Origin: Melioribacteraceae bacterium
GTDB lineage: Bacteria > Bacteroidota > Ignavibacteria > Ignavibacteriales > Melioribacteraceae
Assembly (NCBI GenBank): GCA_028280855.1
Contig: JANQLA010000057.1
Location: forward strand, 1-49,153
Length of the DNA: 49,153 nucleotides
Direction of reading: 5' to 3'
In this document: positions 8,981-16,792 of the stretch, piece after piece
Numbering within the stretch: position 1 is the stretch's first letter
Layout of the letters: each line of letters starts with the position of its first letter
Position numbers and translations under genes: made by a program
Notes under the pieces: generated by a model
What the model was told of the DNA's origin: nothing
Seen by the model: only the letters and a program-made list of their open reading frames with translations
Database searches by the model: none

Positions 8981-10366
8981 ATGTTTCAACAAGTTATTAA
9001 AAGAATTCACTTTGTAGGTATCGGCGGAATTGGTATGAGCGGAATCGCTGAAATATTATTAAACCAGGGATTCGAAATTTCCGGTTCTGATTTAATGGAA
9101 AGTGAAATCACGAATAGGTTAAAAAAGCTTGGCGTTACTATTTATAGTGGGCATGCTGCAGCTAATGTTAAAGATGTCGATGTTCTCGTTTATTCATCTG
9201 CTGTAAACGAAGAAAATCCCGAAGTGAAAGAAGGCCTTGAACGAAAAATTCCCGTGATAAAAAGATCTGAGATGCTGGCAGAATGTATGCGGATGAAATA
9301 CGGTATTGGAATTGCAGGAACACACGGTAAAACAACGACGACTTCTATGGTTGGTTTGGTATTAACAGAAGGCGGAATTGATCCAACCATTATTGTCGGC
9401 GGTAAATTAAGCGGGCTGGGAGGTACTAATGCACGGCTTGGTCAGGGTGAATACATAGTGGTTGAAGCTGATGAATTCGATAGAACATTTTTACGCTTAA
9501 CCCCAAGCATTGCAGCCATAACAACTTTGGAGCAGGAACATCTAGATACATACAAGGATCTCGATGATATAAAGGCAGCTTTCGTAGAGTTCGCTAACAA
9601 AGTTCCTTTCTTTGGATTTGTTGTTCTGTGCCTTGATGAACCTGCTTTGCAGGATATTATTCCTCTGATCAATAAAAAGATTATTACGTACGGACTTACG
9701 CAGCAAGCTGATGTGCGCGCTGTTGATATTGAACATAACGAGTATAAAAGTTCGTATACCGTTCTTTATCATGGTGAAGAACTCGGGCAAATTTCAATAA
9801 ACATTCCAGGCGATCACAACATAAAAAATAGTTTGGTTGCTGTGAGTATTGCCACTGAGATGGGAATTAAGTTCGATGTTATCAAAACAGCTCTGGAGAA
9901 GTTTACCGGCGTCTATAGAAGGTTTGAAACCAAACACTCCGATGGCATTCTCGTCGTTGACGATTATGCGCATCACCCTACCGAAATAAATGCCTCACTC
10001 GCTGGGATAAGAAGCGGCTGGGAACGCCGACTAATTGCAGTCTTTCAGCCGCATCTTTATTCTCGTACACGTGACTTTTACTCAGAGTTCGGCAGGTCTT
10101 TTCTTAACTCTGATGTTTTTGTTTGTACCGATGTCTATCCGGCAAGAGAGGAACCTATTGCCGGTATATCCGGTGAACTTATATCTAATGCTGCTAAAAG
10201 CTATGGCCATAAAAATGTTATTTACGAATCGGACAAAACAAAACTGCCGAAACTGTTGGAAAGCATTCAAAAGGAAGATGATATTATAATTACGATGGGT
10301 GCAGGTGATATTTGGAAGTACGGTGAGAAATTTGTTGACTTAATTAAAAAGAAAAAATCAACATGA
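8981..10366 (+). CDS. murC: UDP-N-acetylmuramate:L-alanine ligase (MurC)
   Basis: It adds L-alanine to UDP-MurNAc, the first peptide-forming step. The 461-residue protein starts with the nucleotide-binding stretch HFVGIGGIGMSGIAE, has the ATP loop GTHGKTTTTSM near residues 113-123, and the DDYAHHPTEI motif typical of MurC. The gap from murG is 5 nt, and it overlaps ftsQ by 4 nt (ATGA). In many dcw clusters murB and ddl follow murC; here ftsQ follows directly, so UDP-MurNAc formation by MurB must be encoded elsewhere. Confidence 0.97.
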   Translation: MFQQVIKRIHFVGIGGIGMSGIAEILLNQGFEISGSDLMESEITNRLKKLGVTIYSGHAAANVKDVDVLVYSSAVNEENPEVKEGLERKIPVIKRSEMLAECMRMKYGIGIAGTHGKTTTTSMVGLVLTEGGIDPTIIVGGKLSGLGGTNARLGQGEYIVVEADEFDRTFLRLTPSIAAITTLEQEHLDTYKDLDDIKAAFVEFANKVPFFGFVVLCLDEPALQDIIPLINKKIITYGLTQQADVRAVDIEHNEYKSSYTVLYHGEELGQISINIPGDHNIKNSLVAVSIATEMGIKFDVIKTALEKFTGVYRRFETKHSDGILVVDDYAHHPTEINASLAGIRSGWERRLIAVFQPHLYSRTRDFYSEFGRSFLNSDVFVCTDVYPAREEPIAGISGELISNAAKSYGHKNVIYESDKTKLPKLLESIQKEDDIIITMGAGDIWKYGEKFVDLIKKKKST

Positions 10367-11136
10367 GATCACCAGTAAAAATATCGTCGTTAATAATGTT
10401 GGCATTACTATTAGGGTTGGTAGGGTATTTATCTTTATCTGTTGAAGGAAAACAAGATGCCTCAATTTCTTTGGTTGAATTAAAAGGTAATGTTCATTTG
10501 GCAAAAGATAAGTATCTAAAATTTGCCGAGCTCGAAGATTTAACGGGATCAAAAGAAGTTAGTATAACTCTGATTCGCGACAGAATTGCAAAGCACCCTT
10601 ATGTTGAAACAGTAGATGTAGTAATAGATGGAGAAACAATAATAATCGATATTTATGAAAAACGTTTCGAAGCAATTGTTTTTTGCAAAGGTGAACAGTT
10701 TCTTGTTTCGGAGGATTTAATGCTTATTCCTTTGCTGCCTTATACTGAAAACATTAATTACCCGGTAATCAGCAATCCGGGAATTGAAGGATTGCTCCAG
10801 GGATTAAAATCTGTAACACAATACAACGATTTAGTTGTTGCACTTAAAATCCTCTCGAGTACGAAGCTGGTTAATCTTGATCTGTATAATGAAATAAGTG
10901 AAATAAATTTGAGGGATGGGCGCGATATTCTGCTTCAACTTTCGAATTATACTTACCCGGTTATAATCGGCAGAGGAAGTGAAATAAGAAAAATGCTTAC
11001 GTTTAATTTGATTTGGAATAATGTAAACGGAGATGGAGTAAATGAAATAATTGATTATGTCGATTTGCGTTATAAGGATCACATATTTCTTGGTTTCCTT
11101 GATAGCAAAAATTCCGAAGAGGATGATTTAATATGA
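10363..11136 (+). CDS. ftsQ: Cell division protein FtsQ
   Basis: FtsQ is a bitopic inner-membrane scaffold of the divisome. The 257-residue protein has a short cytoplasmic start, one transmembrane helix (residues ~8-26, LIMLALLLGLVGYLSL) and a periplasmic POTRA-like region beginning about residue 36 (SLVELKGNVHL... IAKHPYVETVDV). Sequence identity in FtsQ is usually low, so the call rests on topology, the POTRA pattern and the fixed murC-ftsQ-ftsA order. Both junctions are 4-nt ATGA overlaps. Confidence 0.9.
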   Translation: MRSPVKISSLIMLALLLGLVGYLSLSVEGKQDASISLVELKGNVHLAKDKYLKFAELEDLTGSKEVSITLIRDRIAKHPYVETVDVVIDGETIIIDIYEKRFEAIVFCKGEQFLVSEDLMLIPLLPYTENINYPVISNPGIEGLLQGLKSVTQYNDLVVALKILSSTKLVNLDLYNEISEINLRDGRDILLQLSNYTYPVIIGRGSEIRKMLTFNLIWNNVNGDGVNEIIDYVDLRYKDHIFLGFLDSKNSEEDDLI

Positions 11137-12377
11137 AGAAAAATCTTATTGCAGGACTGGATTTAGGTACGACTAAAGTTTGTGCGGTAATTGCCGAACA
11201 GACTGAAGCCGGAATTGATATACTAGGATTTGGTGTTGCTCCATCCGATGGGCTTAACAGGGGCCTGGTTGCCAACATTGCAAAAACCGCCGAAGCTGTT
11301 AAAGAGGCTGTTAGTATTGCTTCGAACAGGGCAGGTATAGAAGTTCGAGAACTAAATGTCGGTGTTGCAGGGGAACATATTACAAGTCTTAGACACAGGA
11401 ACTACGTTACTATAAGTAATCCCGACAAAGAAATTACCCAGGATGATTTAGACAGGCTAAAAGCCGACGTTAAAACAATTCGAATACCTTCGGACAGGCA
11501 GATTTTACATATCATCCCCGAAGAATTTTTTGTTGATCACCAGGGAGGTATTGAGAGTCCGATTGGTATGTGTGGTTCTAAATTAGAAGCTGTTAATCAT
11601 GTTGTATTGGCTTCCATACCGGCTATTCAGAATATCAAAAAATCCGTTGAACGCGCCGGATTTGTTGTAAAGGATTATATACTTCAGCCGATTGCTTCGA
11701 GCGTTTCGGTTCTCGAAGATAACGAGAAGGACTTAGGTACTGTGCTCATTGATATTGGCGGAGGCACTACTGACGTTGCAATTTATCATGACAAAAGTAT
11801 TAAGCATACCAAAGTTATTGGCGTCGCAGGGCACCAGGTTACTAACGATATACGCGAATCGTTGGGTATTGTAAATGAAGAAGCCGAAATGCTAAAAAAA
11901 GATCATGGTTATGCTCTCGAGGAAGCAATCATAAAGGAAGAAGATATTTATATAAAAGGCCCAGCAGCGCGAGGTACAATTAAAATTCCGGTTACTTTGT
12001 TAACCCAGATTATAAGCGTAAGAATGCGAGAGCTATTTACGATTATTGACAACGAATTAAGACAAACTCAACTAAAAAGTAAAATTAAAGCGGGAATTGT
12101 ATTGGCAGGAGGAGGGTCGCTGCTTAGAGGCTGCACTGAACTTGCTGAGGAAGTTTTTGGATTACCGGCTAGAATAGGCGTGCCTATTGAACTCGGTCAA
12201 GGATTATCGAACGAAATTGAGAGTCCGGAATTTGCAACAGTTGCGGGCTTAATAAAAGGTATACCGGGATCAACGTCAAGCGCGAACTGGCTTTCTGAGG
12301 GTGAGGACAAAAAGAAAAGTAAGCTAAAGTTTTCATCAATCTTTAAAAAAGTACAAGAATTTTTTGACGAATTATAA
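11133..12377 (+). CDS. ftsA: Cell division actin-like protein FtsA
   Basis: FtsA is an actin-fold ATPase that tethers FtsZ filaments to the membrane. The 414-residue protein has the phosphate-1 loop GLDLGTTKVCAVI at the N terminus, the 1C (SHS2) insertion after residue ~85, and phosphate-2 IDIGGGTTDVAIY. The C-terminal 14 residues (SSIFKKVQEFFDEL) fit the amphipathic membrane-targeting helix of the family. It overlaps ftsQ by 4 nt and ends 26 nt before ftsZ. Confidence 0.97.
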   Translation: MKKNLIAGLDLGTTKVCAVIAEQTEAGIDILGFGVAPSDGLNRGLVANIAKTAEAVKEAVSIASNRAGIEVRELNVGVAGEHITSLRHRNYVTISNPDKEITQDDLDRLKADVKTIRIPSDRQILHIIPEEFFVDHQGGIESPIGMCGSKLEAVNHVVLASIPAIQNIKKSVERAGFVVKDYILQPIASSVSVLEDNEKDLGTVLIDIGGGTTDVAIYHDKSIKHTKVIGVAGHQVTNDIRESLGIVNEEAEMLKKDHGYALEEAIIKEEDIYIKGPAARGTIKIPVTLLTQIISVRMRELFTIIDNELRQTQLKSKIKAGIVLAGGGSLLRGCTELAEEVFGLPARIGVPIELGQGLSNEIESPEFATVAGLIKGIPGSTSSANWLSEGEDKKKSKLKFSSIFKKVQEFFDEL

Positions 12378-12386
12378 TATAAAAAC

Positions 12387-12403
12387 CACAACAAGGAGGT
12401 TCT
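12387..12403 (+). promoter_or_regulatory. Strong ribosome binding site of ftsZ
   Basis: The 26-nt ftsA-ftsZ gap contains AAGGAGGT, a full Shine-Dalgarno match ending about 5 nt before the ATG at 12404. Most other starts in the cluster have weak or no such sequence because they overlap the previous gene. This implies strong independent initiation on ftsZ, fitting the high FtsZ:FtsA ratio known in bacteria. Confidence 0.85.
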
Positions 12404-13663
12404 ATGCCATTTGCAACGATCGATAGAGACGATAGCCTTCAGGCAAAATTAAGGGTAGTAGGCGTTGGCGGCGGCGGCTGCAATGCTATCGAAAGCATGA
12501 TAAATAAAGGCCTTGACGGCGTCGAATATCTTGCCGTTAACACCGATGCACAGGTGTTGGAAAAAAGCACTGCACATCAGAAAGTACAGATCGGCAGAAA
12601 TTTAACAAAGGGCCTTGGTGCTGGTGCTGATCCGAATGTTGGGCGAAAAGCAATTGAAGAAGACCGTGAAAAAATTTCGAAGCTGCTTGAAGGCAGCGAC
12701 ATGGTATTTGTTACCGCCGGAATGGGCGGCGGAACCGGCACGGGCGGAGCACCTATTATTGCGTCAATCGCACAGAGCCAGGGAGCGCTTGTTATAGGCA
12801 TAGTTACCAAACCTTTTAAGTGGGAAGGCAAACGCCGTATGAACAATGCCGAAGAAGGCATAAAAGAATTGCGTCAGTATGTTGACAGCTTAATTGTCAT
12901 TCCTAATGAAAGAATATTAAACATCATGGATGATTCTTCGGAAGCTTTCGCAGCTTTCGATAAACCGAACGAAGTTTTACACGAAGCGACGCGCGGAATT
13001 GCTGAGATAATTACTGTTCCCGGAAAGATTAATGTAGACTTTGCCGATGTGCGTTCAGTTATGAACCAGAGTGGCGAAGCTTTGATGGGCTGTGGAATTG
13101 CATCGGGTGAAAACCGTGCGTCGGAGGCAGCGCAAAAAGCAATATCATCGCCGTTGCTTGAAGGGATCAATATAAAAGGCGCTAAAAATATTTTGCTTAA
13201 CGTAACCGCTTCAACAACTCTTACGATGAAAGAGATAACGGAAGGAAATCAAATAATCTATGATGCCGCAGGAGAAGAAGCGAATGTTATTTTCGGACTG
13301 GTTCAAAAAGAGGATATGAACGAGTATGTTTCCTACACTGTTATAGCAACCGGCTTCCATTCCGATGAAACGTTTGCTGCAAAATCGGAAAGTACAATTG
13401 AAAAAGAGAAACCTTTACGTAAAGTAGCCTCTTATGCGGGTTATAAACCGACGCGTTTTGAATTTGATGAGAATGCTGATCTTGATGTACCAACGATAAA
13501 AAGAATGTCGAGCAAAGAGCAGTCGTTTACAAAAGATGATGAGCCTAACCAAGTACGAATGGATTTCTTTAACCGAAATGAAAAGAAGCAGGAAAAACAG
13601 TTTGTAGAATCAGACAGTTCGAAAGATGATAGCTCATCGTTTCTTAAAATGATGATGGATTGA
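12404..13663 (+). CDS. ftsZ: Cell division GTPase FtsZ
   Basis: FtsZ is the tubulin-like GTPase that forms the cytokinetic ring. The 419-residue protein has the GGGGCNAIESM loop, the tubulin signature GGGTGTGGAP (residues ~108-117) and the T7 synergy loop NVDFADVRSVM near residue 209, which supplies the catalytic Asp for the neighbouring subunit. The likely conserved partner-binding peptide, DLDVPTIKRM, is at residues 359-368. It is not terminal: a charged 51-residue tail follows, ending SSFLKMMMD. ftsZ is the last gene of the cluster and is followed by a long hairpin. Confidence 0.98.
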   Translation: MPFATIDRDDSLQAKLRVVGVGGGGCNAIESMINKGLDGVEYLAVNTDAQVLEKSTAHQKVQIGRNLTKGLGAGADPNVGRKAIEEDREKISKLLEGSDMVFVTAGMGGGTGTGGAPIIASIAQSQGALVIGIVTKPFKWEGKRRMNNAEEGIKELRQYVDSLIVIPNERILNIMDDSSEAFAAFDKPNEVLHEATRGIAEIITVPGKINVDFADVRSVMNQSGEALMGCGIASGENRASEAAQKAISSPLLEGINIKGAKNILLNVTASTTLTMKEITEGNQIIYDAAGEEANVIFGLVQKEDMNEYVSYTVIATGFHSDETFAAKSESTIEKEKPLRKVASYAGYKPTRFEFDENADLDVPTIKRMSSKEQSFTKDDEPNQVRMDFFNRNEKKQEKQFVESDSSKDDSSSFLKMMMD

Positions 13664-13684
13664 AATATTTTTCTACTCGCTGGT

Positions 13685-13743
13685 AAAGGCTGTGTGAACT
13701 TAACCTTGTTGTGGTGATAAGAGTAAAAGTTTGCACAGCCTTT
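13685..13743 (+). terminator. Long hairpin at the end of the dcw cluster
   Basis: AAAGGCTGTG (13685-13694) pairs perfectly with CACAGCCTTT (13734-13743). The stem extends inward to about 17 bp with two G-T pairs, around a loop of about 25 nt. It starts 21 nt after the ftsZ stop, a usual place for a transcription end. The T-run is short (TTT belongs to the stem), so termination strength is uncertain and it may instead protect the mRNA 3' end. Confidence 0.6.
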
Positions 13744-13751
13744 CATTTAGA

Positions 13752-13777
13752 CACGGATTGCTCGGATTTCATGGATT
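13752..13777 (+). repeat. Degenerate interspersed repeat, left copy beside vapBC
   Basis: The segment has the pattern CACGGATT-n-CGGATT-n-GGATT. Reading the other strand of 14814-14839 gives the same pattern, with 20 of 26 positions identical by my hand alignment. The two copies are inverted and bracket the vapBC pair. The rest of 13744-13997 shows no gene: it is AT-rich and holds one short palindrome (AGACA-AC-TGTCT, 13864-13875) and the vapB control region. Confidence 0.55.
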
Positions 13778-13946
13778 GATTACGTTAAGTATAAAGATAT
13801 TTCCATGAATTATAACAATTTGCAGATTCAATCATGCTGACTATTCAACTTAACACCTAAGTGAGACAACTGTCTATCATCAAATAGTGTAACAACTGAG
13901 CCATTCAACAATAAATCCCTGCGCCGATTTTGGAATTTACACATTG

Positions 13947-13984
13947 CGTATAATATTACGTTGGTATATATTCGCAGTATATAT
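13947..13984 (+). promoter_or_regulatory. Probable vapBC promoter and operator
   Basis: TATAAT (13949-13954) is a good -10 box; no convincing -35 is at the usual distance. The palindrome TAATATTA (13951-13958) overlaps it. GTATATAT occurs twice in direct repeat (13964-13971 and 13977-13984), 13 nt apart start to start. VapBC complexes are known to repress their own operons through short AT-rich repeats beside the promoter, so these are candidate operator half-sites. The role is inferred from layout. Confidence 0.5.
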
Positions 13985-13997
13985 CACAGAGGTTAAT

Positions 13998-14228
13998 ATG
14001 GATACGGCAAAAATTTTTAAGAATGGAAGAAGTCAAGCAGTTAGACTTCCTAAAGAATATAGATTAATAGGCAAGGAGGCTTATATTTCAAAAATAGGTG
14101 ATGCTATTATATTGTTGCCCAAAAAGAGAAGCTGGGATTCGTTGGTAACAAGCCTTAGTTTATTCTCCAACGATTTTTTTGATGAGCGGGTTCAACCTGA
14201 ATTGGACAAAAGAGAGGAATTATTCTGA
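13998..14228 (+). CDS. vapB: VapB-type antitoxin (AbrB/MazE-fold DNA binding)
   Basis: This 76-residue protein should neutralise the VapC ribonuclease encoded next to it and repress the operon. The N-terminal half (TAKIFKNGRSQAVRLPKEY, residues 3-21) is the classic swapped-hairpin AbrB fold of VapB antitoxins; the acidic C-terminal part (FDERVQPELDKREELF) would wrap the toxin. I place the start at ATG 13998, with AGAGG 5 nt upstream; the longer frame back to 13944 would add non-conserved residues across the operator. Its stop overlaps the vapC start by one base. Confidence 0.88.
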   Translation: MDTAKIFKNGRSQAVRLPKEYRLIGKEAYISKIGDAIILLPKKRSWDSLVTSLSLFSNDFFDERVQPELDKREELF

Positions 14229-14629
14229 TGAAGTATCTTCTGGATACCAACATTTGTATATACTTAATCAAGAAAAAGCCGGAAAAAGTTATAAAGAAAT
14301 TTTTAAACCAAAAACCGGGAGATATAACTGTTTCTGTAATAACACTTTCAGAATTAAATTATGGTGTATATAAAAGCAGCAAACAAGCTGAAAATGCGAT
14401 CGCCCTTAAACAGTTTACTCAACCGCTTGTAATTCTTCCATTTAAAGAGGAAGATTCTCAATTGTATGGTAGAATTAGAACGGATTTGGAAAGCAAAGGC
14501 ACTCCAATCGGCGCTATGGATTTACTCATCGCCTCACAAGCGATTAGTAATAATCTGATCCTTATAACAAATAATGAAAAAGAATTCAAACGTATAAAAG
14601 ATTTAAAGATCGAGAATTGGGTTAAATAA
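14228..14629 (+). CDS. vapC: VapC-type PIN-domain ribonuclease toxin
   Basis: This 133-residue PIN-domain endoribonuclease probably cleaves a tRNA or rRNA when freed from VapB. The metal-binding acidic residues are recognisable: D6 in MKYLLDTN, E42 in TLSELNYG and D98 in GAMDLLIA. The end has the TNNEKEFKRI...LKIENW pattern common in the VapC/FitB group. Nothing is truncated and the active site looks intact. It overlaps vapB by one base. The RNA target cannot be read from sequence. Confidence 0.9.
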   Translation: MKYLLDTNICIYLIKKKPEKVIKKFLNQKPGDITVSVITLSELNYGVYKSSKQAENAIALKQFTQPLVILPFKEEDSQLYGRIRTDLESKGTPIGAMDLLIASQAISNNLILITNNEKEFKRIKDLKIENWVK

Positions 14630-14812
14630 GAAAGCAAATGGAATCGAGGAGATAGGGAAAAATCCGGGATACGGAAGTCGTTGTTTAATAGGCAATCCGA
14701 AGTTGCCGTTCTGCAATCATCAATCGAAAATCCTAGATCTTTTCGATGTTTATTCAATCATGCTTCCATTAAATCATTCTATCACCCTCTTTCTAATTCC
14801 CGGTTTATTTAC

Positions 14813-14843
14813 AAATCTGTGTAATCCGCGAAATCTGTGCCGG
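14813..14843 (-). repeat. Degenerate interspersed repeat, right copy beside vapBC
   Basis: This segment (AAATCTGTGTAATCCGCG followed by AAATCTGTGCCGG) is, on the reverse strand, a variant of the repeat at 13752-13777. It lies in the 335-nt gap 14630-14964, which otherwise shows no gene, only AT-rich sequence and a pyrimidine-rich stretch before the next start. ATCTGTG-rich repeats of this kind are frequent between genes in Bacteroidota-group genomes (general knowledge). Origin unknown. Confidence 0.5.
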
Positions 14844-14964
14844 TTTAAAATCATTCATTCGTTTTTGACCTATTGAAATTTCTTCATTCGTTATTTCCAA
14901 TTTTTATTTTACCCTTTTTTTTTATAAGCTATGACTCGGAATTTTTGTAATTACTATCATTTCA

Positions 14965-15687
14965 ATGAAAATAAAAGCGTTAGTTTTATTCTTTTTTTTA
15001 TACATAACTTCTTTTAGTCAATCAGCAAGCCAGGTCGGATGGGTCTCAAAATTCGGATTAGCCGGTGGCTTCACTCCCGTTTACCTTTTCCCTAATGTTG
15101 ATGATCTGAACATAGTGGCAAAAGATTTTGGAGTTGGAGAATTTTCAACTTCGGGTATATTAACTTATGGCGGTGCCGGTTATGCATACATTATGCTTAT
15201 TGATAATGTTCGATTAGGCGGTATGGGTTTTGGCGGATCGACTTCTCAGTCTTCCGGCGGCAAAGAAGTTGAATACGGAATTGGCGGAGGAGCGTTTTCA
15301 ATTGAATACACTTTCCCCCAAATAAAAAGAATTGCCGTGTCACTCGGGTTGCTAATGGGTGCGGGATCAATTGATATCAACATATTCGAAAATAACGGTC
15401 GGTTTAATTGGAATGATACATGGACTGATTTTAGCAGCCCCGACAAAAATTTGACAAACAATTCTCGCAGCTTAACAAATTCGTATTGGATGTTTTCGCC
15501 GACTTTAAATGTTGATATTCCCATTACACGATTTCTTGCTGTTCGTGTTGGAGGCGGGTACCAGCTCACTTTCGGTGACGAGTGGGAAGTTGATAACAGC
15601 CAAAAAATTTCCGGTGTGCCTTCTGATTTGAATGGAAATTCATTTTTTATTCAGACAGGTTTGTTTTTAGGATTTTTTGCTTTTTAG
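14965..15687 (+). CDS. Exported beta-rich protein, probable small outer-membrane barrel
   Basis: I do not recognise a named family. The 240-residue protein starts with a signal peptide (MKIKALVLFFFLYITSFSQS, cleavage around residues 18-21). The rest is rich in Gly, Ser, Thr and aromatics in alternating patterns (for example YGGAGYAYIMLIDNVRLGG and FLAVRVGGGYQLTF) and ends in Phe, as outer-membrane barrels often do. It stands alone between vapBC and rfbB, with 335 nt of non-coding sequence before it. A small porin-like or structural outer-membrane protein is the best guess. Confidence 0.65.
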   Translation: MKIKALVLFFFLYITSFSQSASQVGWVSKFGLAGGFTPVYLFPNVDDLNIVAKDFGVGEFSTSGILTYGGAGYAYIMLIDNVRLGGMGFGGSTSQSSGGKEVEYGIGGGAFSIEYTFPQIKRIAVSLGLLMGAGSIDINIFENNGRFNWNDTWTDFSSPDKNLTNNSRSLTNSYWMFSPTLNVDIPITRFLAVRVGGGYQLTFGDEWEVDNSQKISGVPSDLNGNSFFIQTGLFLGFFAF

Positions 15688-15781
15688 GGGATAGATGAAA
15701 CGAGCATGCTAAAGGATAGCACACAAGTGTATGATAATAATCGGCGAGTCGCATCTGACCTTAATAGGAAATTATAAACAG

Positions 15782-16792
15782 ATGAAAAACGTTTTAGTAA
15801 CCGGCGGCGCAGGTTTTATTGGAAGTAATTTTACCAACCATATTCTAAGCTCAAGAGAAGATGTTTTTATCGTTAACCTCGATAAACTTACTTACGCAGG
15901 TAACCTCGAAAACCTGAAAGAATCTGAACATCGTAGAAACTATACCTTTATCAAGGGCGATATTTGCAACCATGAATTGGTTGACTATATTTTTAGCAAG
16001 CATAGAATAAATCACGTTATTAATTTTGCAGCGGAGTCACACGTTGATAGAAGCATACTTGGCTCGGAGGTATTCTTTCAGACGAATGTGATTGGAACCA
16101 ATGTGCTGTTGGAAGCTTCACGCAGGTACGAGGTTGAGCGGTTCGTGCAGATATCTACAGATGAGGTCTATGGGAGTCTCGGTGCCGAAGGCTTATTTAC
16201 GGAGCGGACCCCTTTATCGCCAAACAGCCCGTATGCATCAAGCAAAGCATCGGCCGATATGATGGCTCTAGCGTTTCAGCATACTTACGGACTGCCGGTA
16301 GTTGTAACCCGCTGCTCTAATAATTACGGGCCCTTTCAGTTTCCTGAGAAGCTAATTCCCTTGATGATTATTAACGCATTGAGCAACAAAAAACTCCCCG
16401 TCTATGGCGACGGTTTAAACGTGCGAGATTGGATTTACGTAACCGACCACAACAAAGCCGCTGAACTCGTATGGGAAAAAGGCAAAATGGGAGAGATTTA
16501 TAATGTGGGCGCTAAGCAGGAAATGACAAATATAGAAATAGTTAAGTTGATACTCAGCTACTTAAATAAATCAGAAGACTTAATCGAATTTGTAAAAGAT
16601 CGCCCCGGCCATGATAGACGTTACGCGATAGACGCGACAAAAATTAATACCGAACTTGGCTGGAAACCCCTGCAAAAATTTGAAGAAGCAATTGCAAAAA
16701 CCATTGATTGGTATCTCGCAAATAAATTATGGTGGGAAAGAGTAATCAGTGGTGAATATCAAGAATATTATGAGATACAGTATGAAAAATAA
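15782..16792 (+). CDS. rfbB: dTDP-glucose 4,6-dehydratase (RfbB/RmlB)
   Basis: It converts dTDP-glucose to dTDP-4-keto-6-deoxyglucose, precursor of rhamnose and other deoxysugars. With the start at ATG 15782 the protein has 336 residues and begins NVLVTGGAGFIGSNF, the NAD-binding loop expected at the N terminus; the frame runs back to 15731 but would add 17 non-conserved residues. Catalytic features are STDEVYG (Thr-Asp-Glu) and Y151-x3-K155 in YASSK. The partner genes rfbA, rfbC and rfbD are not nearby. It is the last gene of ordinary base composition before the AT-rich cassette, and its end overlaps the next gene. Confidence 0.93.
   Translation: MKNVLVTGGAGFIGSNFTNHILSSREDVFIVNLDKLTYAGNLENLKESEHRRNYTFIKGDICNHELVDYIFSKHRINHVINFAAESHVDRSILGSEVFFQTNVIGTNVLLEASRRYEVERFVQISTDEVYGSLGAEGLFTERTPLSPNSPYASSKASADMMALAFQHTYGLPVVVTRCSNNYGPFQFPEKLIPLMIINALSNKKLPVYGDGLNVRDWIYVTDHNKAAELVWEKGKMGEIYNVGAKQEMTNIEIVKLILSYLNKSEDLIEFVKDRPGHDRRYAIDATKINTELGWKPLQKFEEAIAKTIDWYLANKLWWERVISGEYQEYYEIQYEK

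Noticed and set aside
13944..13997. Upstream start for vapB
   Set aside because: It would translate the promoter/operator repeats; the ATG at 13998 has a good AGAGG ribosome site and matches family length.
15731..15781. Upstream ATG extension of rfbB
   Set aside because: It would add 17 residues before the NAD loop that normally begins the protein, with no better ribosome site.
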